A stretch of 64,000 nt of DNA from contig NZ_JAGGPA010000011.1 of NCBI RefSeq assembly GCF_018614035.1, positions 1 to 64,000 of the forward strand, written 5' to 3'. The notes beneath the pieces were generated by a model. The model did not search any database. It was given only the letters and a program-made list of their open reading frames with translations, and had not been told where the DNA came from. This DNA is from Streptomyces sp. ISL-96 (GTDB taxonomy: Bacteria; Actinomycetota; Actinomycetes; Streptomycetales; Streptomycetaceae). Numbering within the stretch: position 1 is the stretch's first letter; each line of letters opens with the position of its first letter. The position numbers were made by a program, and so were the translations under genes. Shown here one piece after another: positions 58,932 through 64,000 of the stretch.

Positions 58932-59906
58932 TCAGCCCTTGCGGGCCTTGACCTCTTCGGTCAGCTGCGGGACGACCGAGAAGAGGTCGCCGACGACGCC
59001 GTAGTCGACGAGGTCGAAGATCGGGGCCTCGGCGTCCTTGTTGATGGCGACGATCGTCTTCGAGGTCTGCATGCCGGCCCGGTGCTGGATCGCGCCGGAG
59101 ATGCCGGACGCGATGTACAGCTGCGGGGAGACCGACTTGCCGGTCTGGCCGACCTGGTTGGAGTGCGGGTACCAGCCGGCGTCCACGGCGGCGCGCGAGG
59201 CGCCGACAGCGGCGCCGAGCGAGTCGGCGAGCTCCTCGATGACGTGGAAGTTCTCGGCGCCGTTGACGCCGCGGCCGCCGGAGACCACGATCGCGGCCTC
59301 GGTCAGCTCGGGGCGGCCGGTGGACTCGCGCGGGGTGCGCGAGACGACCTTGGTGCCGGTCGCGGTCTCACCGAAGGAGACGGCGAGCGCCTCGACGGTG
59401 CCGGCGGCCGGGGCGGCCTCGACCGGCGCCGATTTCGGCTTGACGGTGATGACCGGGGTGCCCTTGGAGACACGGGACTTGGTGGTGTACGAGGCGGCGA
59501 ACACGGCCTGCGTGGCCACCGGGCCCTCGTCGCCGGCCTCCAGGTCGACGGCGTCCGTGATGATGCCGGAGCCGATACGGACCGCGAGGCGGGCCGCGAT
59601 CTCCTTGGCCTCGGCGGAGGACGGGACGAGTACGGCGACCGGGGAGCCCCCGGCGGACACTGCCTCGTACGCGGCCTGGAGCGCGTCCACCTTCGGTACG
59701 ACGAGGTAGTCGGAGAACTCGGGGGCGTCGGCGGTGAGGACCTTGACGGCGCCGTGCTGGGCGAGCGTCTCGGCCGTGGCCTCGGCGCCGTTGCCGAGGG
59801 CGACGGCGACGGGCTCGCCGATGCGGCGGGCGAGGGTCAGCAGCTCAAGGGTGGGCTTGCGGACGGCGCCGTCCACGTGGTCGACGTAGACGAGAACTTC
59901 AGCCAT
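58932..59906 (-). CDS. etfA: Electron transfer flavoprotein alpha subunit
   Basis: A 324-residue ETF-alpha. The N-terminal domain starts MAEVLVYVDHVDGAVRKPTL. The C-terminal FAD-binding part has IVVSGGRGVNGAENFHVIEE, VGASRAAVDAGWYPHSNQVG, QTGKSVSPQLYIASGISGAI, QHRAGMQTSKTIVAINKDAE and DYGVVGDLFSVVPQLTEEV, all hallmarks of the family. With EtfB it accepts electrons from acyl-CoA dehydrogenases and passes them to the respiratory chain. It lies 64 bases downstream of etfB, in the same orientation, and the two form one operon. Confidence 0.97.
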   Translation of the reverse strand: MAEVLVYVDHVDGAVRKPTLELLTLARRIGEPVAVALGNGAEATAETLAQHGAVKVLTADAPEFSDYLVVPKVDALQAAYEAVSAGGSPVAVLVPSSAEAKEIAARLAVRIGSGIITDAVDLEAGDEGPVATQAVFAASYTTKSRVSKGTPVITVKPKSAPVEAAPAAGTVEALAVSFGETATGTKVVSRTPRESTGRPELTEAAIVVSGGRGVNGAENFHVIEELADSLGAAVGASRAAVDAGWYPHSNQVGQTGKSVSPQLYIASGISGAIQHRAGMQTSKTIVAINKDAEAPIFDLVDYGVVGDLFSVVPQLTEEVKARKG

Positions 59907-59970
59907 GGGACTTCAATCTCCTGCGAGTGGCGAGTGCGAAGAATCTGGGGGCGGTAGAGGCGCGCGGGCC

Positions 59971-60765
59971 TTAGATGAACTTCTGGCCCGCGAGGAACTC
60001 GGCCAGCTGCTTGCCGCCCTCGCCCTCGTCCTTGACGATCGTGCCCGCGGTACGCGCCGGGCGCTCGGTGGCGGAGTCGACCTTGGTCCAGGAACCCTCG
60101 AGGCCGACCTCGTCGGCGTCGATCTCCAGGTCGTCCAGCTCCAGGGACTCCACCGGCTTCTTCTTGGCGGCCATGATGCCCTTGAAGGACGGGTAGCGGG
60201 CCTCGCCCGACTGGTCCGTCACGGACACGACGGCCGGCAGCGAAGCCTCCAGCTGCTCGCTCGCGCTGTCGCCGTCGCGACGGCCCTTGACGAGACCGTC
60301 CTCGACGGAGACCTCGGAGAGCAGCGTGACCTGCGGGACGCCCAGGCGCTCGGCCAGGATCGCCGGAAGGACACCCATGGCGCCGTCGGTCGACGCCATA
60401 CCGCAGATGACCAGGTCGTAACCGGTCTTCTCGATGGCCTTGGCGAGCACCAGCGAGGTGGCCATGACGTCACTGCCGTGCAGGTCGTCGTCCTCGACGT
60501 GGACGGCCTTGTCGGCGCCCATGGACAGCGCCTTGCGCAGGGCGTCCTTGGCGTCCTCGGGGCCGACGGTCAGCACGGTGATCTCCGCTGCGTCTTCGGG
60601 GTCTGCCTCGTCGGCGATCTGCAGCGCCTGCTCGACGGCGTACTCGTCGAGCTCCGACAGCAGGCCGTCGACGTCGTCGCGGTCGACGGTCAGGTCATCG
60701 GCGAAGTGCCGGTCGCCGGTGGCGTCGGGCACGTACTTCACACAGACAACGATCCTCAAGCTCAC
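59971..60765 (-). CDS. etfB: Electron transfer flavoprotein beta subunit
   Basis: A 264-residue ETF-beta starting at GTG 60765 (VSLRIVVCVKYVPDATGDRH), with GGAG eight bases upstream. The AMP-binding part (ELDEYAVEQALQIADEADPE, VLTVGPEDAKDALRKALSMG) and ETF-beta signature (VTDQSGEARYPSFKGIMAAK, KKPVESLELDDL) are clear. It is the first gene of the etfBA operon. The 211-base gap upstream (60766-60976) must hold its promoter; it contains an A+T-rich patch with ATATTACTCGTCAGTA. Confidence 0.97.
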   Translation of the reverse strand: MSLRIVVCVKYVPDATGDRHFADDLTVDRDDVDGLLSELDEYAVEQALQIADEADPEDAAEITVLTVGPEDAKDALRKALSMGADKAVHVEDDDLHGSDVMATSLVLAKAIEKTGYDLVICGMASTDGAMGVLPAILAERLGVPQVTLLSEVSVEDGLVKGRRDGDSASEQLEASLPAVVSVTDQSGEARYPSFKGIMAAKKKPVESLELDDLEIDADEVGLEGSWTKVDSATERPARTAGTIVKDEGEGGKQLAEFLAGQKFI

Positions 60766-60976
60766 GCCGGCTCTCCTACTGCATCGTCTATTTCTTGACT
60801 GCCTCGTTGCAGGCAGCATAGGCGCCTGAAAGGGCGGATCCCGGTCGGGGCGGACCCCCACTCCGACTGGAATATTACTCGTCAGTACATCCAGTGCATT
60901 CCCAGTAAGCAAGCGCTTTGAACTGTGACCTTGCCAACCCTGTGTAATCGGCGTATCCGGCCAGGCCGGGGAACTC

Positions 60977-61504
60977 TCAGTCCCTCAGCGCGTTGAAGCG
61001 TCCCTGGTGATAGAGCAGCGGCCGGCCGTGGCCCGCGGGGTCTCCCGCGACGACCTGGCCGAGCACGATCCGATGATCCCCCGCGGGCACGCGCGCCACC
61101 ACACGGCACACCAGCCACGCCAGTACGCCGTCGAGCACGGGCACTCCCTCCGGTCCCGTACGCCACCGGGTGGGCGCCGCGAAACGGTCGGCGCCACTGC
61201 GGGCGAACGTGGCCGCCAGCTCCTGCTGGTCCTCGGCGAGTATGTGGACGCCGATGTGCTCGGCCTCCGCCAGCACCGGCCAGCTGGACGAGCCGGTGCC
61301 CACGCCGAACGAGATCATCGGCGGGTCGGCGGCCACCGAGTTGAGGGAGGTGGCGGTGAAACCGACGGGGCGCGAGCCCCGGGCGGTGATCACCGCGACG
61401 CCGGCGGCGTGCTGCCGGAAGACGGAGCGCAGCAGCTCGGGTGAGCCTTCGAGGGGCTGCGCCGGAATCCGGAGCGGAGCGGAGAGGTCGGGTGAAGCCG
61501 TCAT
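60977..61504 (-). CDS. Flavin reductase family protein
   Basis: A 175-residue protein of the split-barrel flavin reductase fold: LRSVFRQHAAGVAVITARGS, RPVGFTATSLNSVAADPPMI, SFGVGTGSSSWPVLAEAEHI, GVHILAEDQQELAATFARSG, and the C-terminal GDHRIVLGQVVAGDPAG with RPLLYHQGRFNAL. It would reduce FMN with NAD(P)H to serve two-component monooxygenases or other flavoenzymes. ATG 61504 gives the family length. The gene is in the same direction as etfB but with a 211-base gap. Confidence 0.93.
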   Translation of the reverse strand: MTASPDLSAPLRIPAQPLEGSPELLRSVFRQHAAGVAVITARGSRPVGFTATSLNSVAADPPMISFGVGTGSSSWPVLAEAEHIGVHILAEDQQELAATFARSGADRFAAPTRWRTGPEGVPVLDGVLAWLVCRVVARVPAGDHRIVLGQVVAGDPAGHGRPLLYHQGRFNALRD

Positions 61505-61720
61505 GGAGGTGTCCTTGGTGTCCTTCTGCGGCGGATGCGTACGTGCCCGTGGGTGCTCAGGCACCGGGACAGCGCGCGCTCGCGTTGCGGGCCAGGTCGA
61601 CATGGGCCCGCCCGTAGAGAAGGATTTCTGACGGCACGCGGTCAGACTGGCGATTCGTGGCCCGTGCAGTCAAGCCGGGTCCGGGAGATGGGACGTGCGT
61701 CACGGTGCCCGTACGCGCTG

Positions 61721-62047
61721 TCATACGGCGTGGCCGAGGGCGGCGATGACATCCGCCCGGCGCGGCTGACCGGAGGCCCGGCGCACGATCCGGCCGTCCC
61801 CGTCGAGCACGAGCACGGTGGGCGTGGCGAGGATGCCGAGTGCGCGTACGAGATCGAGTCGTGCCTCCGCGTCGATCTCCACATGGGTGACGCCTTCGAC
61901 CATGTCCGCCACCTCGGCGAGGGTCCTGCGGGTCGCCCGGCAGGGCTGGCAGAAGGCGCTGGAGAACTGCACGAGCGTCGCCCGCCGCCCCGGCTCAGCG
62001 CCCAGTTCGGCCGCGCTCAGCCGCGTACCGCCGTCGTGCCCTGACAC
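61721..62047 (-). CDS. Thioredoxin family protein
   Basis: A 108-residue thioredoxin fold from GTG 62047. The active site is FSSAFCQPCRATRRTLAEVA, with CQPC in place of the usual CGPC. The cis-proline is in ILATPTVLVLDGDGRIVRRA. The Gln in the active site could lower or change the redox potential. The cytosolic domain is otherwise complete. It is divergent from the plsC gene and separated from the flavin reductase by 216 bases, a stretch in which I see no gene. Confidence 0.9.
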   Translation of the reverse strand: MSGHDGGTRLSAAELGAEPGRRATLVQFSSAFCQPCRATRRTLAEVADMVEGVTHVEIDAEARLDLVRALGILATPTVLVLDGDGRIVRRASGQPRRADVIAALGHAV

Positions 62048-62275
62048 CTTCGGCCTCCCGTTGATCTCTGCCGCTTCCCGGCCTCAGTTTCAGCGTTCAC
62101 CACACAGAGACGATTCCGCATGTTTCCGTACGTGACGAGAATCTCGCGCATGAAGGTCCTCAGGGCTGGCTACTCGGCCGCTCATGGGGCACGATCTGCC
62201 CAATGCCGCTAAACCTACGGCTGCGTAACCTCCGCCGGGAGAGCCTTCCCCGGGCACAGAAGGGTCACCCCTGAC

Positions 62276-62998
62276 ATGGCAGAACTCGTCTATCGACCGG
62301 TTATCGGTGCCGCACTCACCCTGTTCAAGGCGCTGGACCTGAAGATCGACACGCAGGGTTCTGAGAACATCCCCCGCACCGGTGGCGCCGTGCTGGTGAG
62401 CAACCACATCAGCTACCTGGACTTCATCTTCTCGGGACTCGGCGCACTGCCGCAGAAGCGCCTCGTGCGGTTCATGGCGAAGGACTCGGTCTTCCGCCAC
62501 AAGATCTCCGGACCGCTGATGCGCGGCATGAAGCACATCCCCGTGGACCGCGAGCGCGGTGAGACGGCGTACGCGCACGCCCTCGACTCGCTGCGCTCCG
62601 GCGAGATCATCGGGGTCTTCCCCGAGGCGACGATCTCCGAGTCGTTCACGCTCAAGAGCTTCAAGTCGGGTGCGGCGCGAATGGCGCAGGAAGCCGGCGT
62701 TCCGCTGATCCCGATGGCGCTGTGGGGCACCCAGCGCGTCTGGACCAAGGGCAGGCCGCGCAACTTCGGCCGCAATCACATCCCCGTGACGATACGAGTC
62801 GGCGAGCCGATGGACGCGCCCACGGACGAGTACGCGGGTGCGATCACGCGCCGGCTGCGCGGCCGCGTACAGGAGCTGCTCGAAGCCGCTCAGCGCGCGT
62901 ATCCCGTACGCCCGAAGAACGCCGAGGACACCTGGTGGATCCCGGCGCACCTCGGCGGTACGGCGCCGACCCCGGCACAGGTGCGCGAGGCCGGCTAG
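62276..62998 (+). CDS. plsC: 1-acyl-sn-glycerol-3-phosphate acyltransferase
   Basis: A 240-residue PlsC-type acyltransferase. The catalytic NHISYLDFIF (NHx4D) is at about residue 42, VPVDRERGETAYAHALDSL follows, and the substrate-binding FPEATISESFTLKSFKSGAA and GVPLIPMALWGTQRVWT motifs are clear. It adds a fatty acyl chain to lysophosphatidic acid at the inner membrane face. The Ala in FPEA instead of FPEG is common in actinomycete paralogues. ATG 62276 has AAGGGT upstream. Confidence 0.92.
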   Translation: MAELVYRPVIGAALTLFKALDLKIDTQGSENIPRTGGAVLVSNHISYLDFIFSGLGALPQKRLVRFMAKDSVFRHKISGPLMRGMKHIPVDRERGETAYAHALDSLRSGEIIGVFPEATISESFTLKSFKSGAARMAQEAGVPLIPMALWGTQRVWTKGRPRNFGRNHIPVTIRVGEPMDAPTDEYAGAITRRLRGRVQELLEAAQRAYPVRPKNAEDTWWIPAHLGGTAPTPAQVREAG

Positions 62999-63017
62999 GC
63001 GTCCGCCGGCCGTGCTT

Positions 63018-63620
63018 TCAGAGTGCGGCCGGGAGTGTCCGCCAGAGGTACGGGCGGTCCGGTGCGGCTCGCAGAACGCGTATGACCGCCGGATGCGGTG
63101 AGGCGTACAACATCGGATAGTCGACCTCACCGGCCTCCGGGCGTACGGCGAAGGCCAGCCGCTCCCGCTCCAGGGAGAACCGCGCGTCCACGCCGGGCTT
63201 GTTGCCGCGCGGATCCTGGCGCGCCCAGTCGTCGCTGCCGGGCAGCTTGACCGCGACGAGTCCGTGGATCACGGGGTTCGAGCCGTCGTCGTCCGCGAGG
63301 CGCTGGTAGCACAGGGCCGTCGGGATGGCCTGTGCCCGCAGCAGCGCGGCAAGGGCGTGGGCCTTGGCATGACAGATTCCGGTGCGCTGCGCGATCACGT
63401 CGGAGGCGCGCCAGGTGACGCGCATGTCGTCGTCCACGTCGTGGGAGTGCGGGATGGTGTCGCGTACGAATTCGTAGGCCGCTTTGGCGTATGTATATGC
63501 ATCAGCCGCTTCGGCCCGCAGGCGGCCCGCGGTCTCCCGGACCAGCGGATGCTCATGGTCGATGACGTCGTCGGCAGCCAAATAGGCCGACAGATCAGGG
63601 CTTTCCTGAATCAGTTCCAT
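63018..63620 (-). CDS. Transglutaminase-like domain protein
   Basis: A 200-residue protein. The cysteine-protease-like core has RTGICHAKAHALAALLRAQA (catalytic Cys), VIHGLVAVKLPG (catalytic His) and the WARQDPRGNKPGVDARFSLE segment, where D of the RQDPRG would be the third residue. The upstream helix region is YTYAKAAYEFVRDTIPHSHD. Family members act as proteases or peptide-modifying enzymes, and many have unknown substrates. ATG 63620. The terminator at 63637 separates it from the threonine aldolase. Confidence 0.88.
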   Translation of the reverse strand: MELIQESPDLSAYLAADDVIDHEHPLVRETAGRLRAEAADAYTYAKAAYEFVRDTIPHSHDVDDDMRVTWRASDVIAQRTGICHAKAHALAALLRAQAIPTALCYQRLADDDGSNPVIHGLVAVKLPGSDDWARQDPRGNKPGVDARFSLERERLAFAVRPEAGEVDYPMLYASPHPAVIRVLRAAPDRPYLWRTLPAAL

Positions 63621-63636
63621 GGCGCAGAGCGTAAAG

Positions 63637-63678
63637 ATGCGACCGACCGGAAGCCAATGACTTTCCGGTCGGTCGCAT
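63637..63678 (-). terminator. Hairpin between threonine aldolase and transglutaminase genes
   Basis: ATGCGACCGACCGGAA (63637-63652) pairs perfectly over 16 bases with TTCCGGTCGGTCGCAT (63663-63678) around a 10-base loop. On the minus strand it follows the aldolase stop codon by 29 bases and is followed by CTTTAC. It is most likely the aldolase terminator; being just 17 bases upstream of the next start, it could also be an operator. Confidence 0.7.
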
Positions 63679-63706
63679 ACTCATGTGTCGCGGGTGGCTC
63701 GTCGAG

Positions 63707-64000
63707 CTACCGGGCCATCTCTTCCTTGAGTGCCTGCACGAAGCCGTCCACGTCGTCCTCGGTGGTGTCGAAGGAGCACATCCAGCGCACGTCACCGACC
63801 GCTTCGTTCCAGAAGTAGAAGCGATAGCGCTTCTGCAGACGCTCGCTCACGTCGTGCGGCAGGCGCGCGAAGACGGCGTTGGCCTGCACCGCGTAGAGGA
63901 TCTCGACGCCGTCCACCTGGCGGACGCCGTCGGCGAGCCGCTTGGCCATGGCGTTGGCGTGGCGGGCGTTGCGCAGCCACAGGTCGCGCGCCAGCATCGC
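63707..64000 (-). CDS. Low-specificity L-threonine aldolase, C-terminal part (partial)
   Basis: The frame runs from beyond the window edge to TAG at 63707-63709. The visible 98 or so residues (MLARDLWLRNARHANAMAKR, LADGVRQVDGVEILYAVQAN, AVFARLPHDVSERLQKRYRF, YFWNEAVGDVRWMCSFDTTE) match the C-terminal domain of PLP-dependent threonine aldolases, which split threonine to glycine and acetaldehyde. The PLP lysine lies outside the window. Confidence 0.85.
   Translation of the reverse strand, partial: AMLARDLWLRNARHANAMAKRLADGVRQVDGVEILYAVQANAVFARLPHDVSERLQKRYRFYFWNEAVGDVRWMCSFDTTEDDVDGFVQALKEEMAR

Noticed and set aside
60905..60925. AAGCAAGCGCTTTGAA near the etfB promoter as a KstR2-like operator
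   Set aside because: Only the central eight bases are palindromic and the outer positions do not match; too weak to call.
1..64000. CRISPR arrays, tRNA or rRNA genes
   Set aside because: No regularly spaced direct repeats, cloverleaf-like T-loop sequences or rRNA signatures were seen on reading both strands, although small tRNAs could be missed by eye.

Overview
The window is very GC-rich, densely coded on both strands and uses frequent GTG starts. Its gene content is that of a Streptomyces chromosome: 2-methylisoborneol biosynthesis, a SpoIIE-type phosphatase, TerD-type proteins, a PucR regulator, LacI and ROK regulators, a mycothiol-dependent isomerase-family protein, an Rv1733c-like protein and EtfAB. 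I see no rRNA, tRNA, CRISPR array or phage module.

Layout. Positions 1-4000 are patchy: the tail of a PP2C phosphatase, a VOC protein, a DEAD-box helicase, a hypothetical protein, and remnants of DinB-like, IS110-transposase-like and FMN-dependent lactate dehydrogenase-like genes. Positions 5572-9302 hold a complete three-gene minus-strand operon: an EshA-type (Family 2B, cyclic-nucleotide-binding) encapsulin shell, 2-methylisoborneol synthase and geranyl diphosphate 2-C-methyltransferase. This is a terpene nanocompartment. Positions 10-15.7 kb hold a membrane protein, a secreted M28 aminopeptidase, a DUF2000/AraC divergent pair, and two tightly coupled small genes that share a RHIM-like motif, one at its C-terminus and one at its N-terminus. 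This pair is the best candidate for an undescribed system: a membrane lectin sensor paired with a cytosolic helical effector.

Positions 15.9-20.2 kb are a 3-hydroxybutyrate-type module (MHS transporter, SDR dehydrogenase, PucR regulator). Positions 20.2-42.4 kb are mostly single housekeeping or conserved Streptomyces genes: Nudix, apolipoprotein N-acyltransferase, O-antigen-ligase-like membrane protein, Asp/Glu racemase, HpnB-like glycosyltransferase, double TerD, MOSC, a beta-helix/AAA+ fusion, a large lipase-like membrane protein, DeoR, SRPBCC, a PLP cysteine synthase family enzyme, an anti-sigma-type ATPase, a ROK repressor and MFS transporter.

Position 42.45-45.33 kb encodes a four-domain RNA-repair-like protein (MJ1316, EEP phosphatase, 2H phosphoesterase, nucleotidyltransferase). 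Positions 45.4-55.5 kb contain a TetR/deazaflavin-oxidoreductase pair with clear operators, a geranylgeranyl-reductase-family enzyme, an M20 dipeptidase, an MBL hydrolase, a kinase-Nudix fusion, and a ROK sugar kinase divergent from a LacI regulator. At 55.66-57.08 kb a tnpB-only IS605-type element lies directly next to a truncated PknB-type kinase gene. The rest, to 64 kb, carries an HpcH/HpaI-type lyase, etfBA, a flavin reductase, a thioredoxin, plsC, a transglutaminase-like protein and the 3' end of a threonine aldolase.
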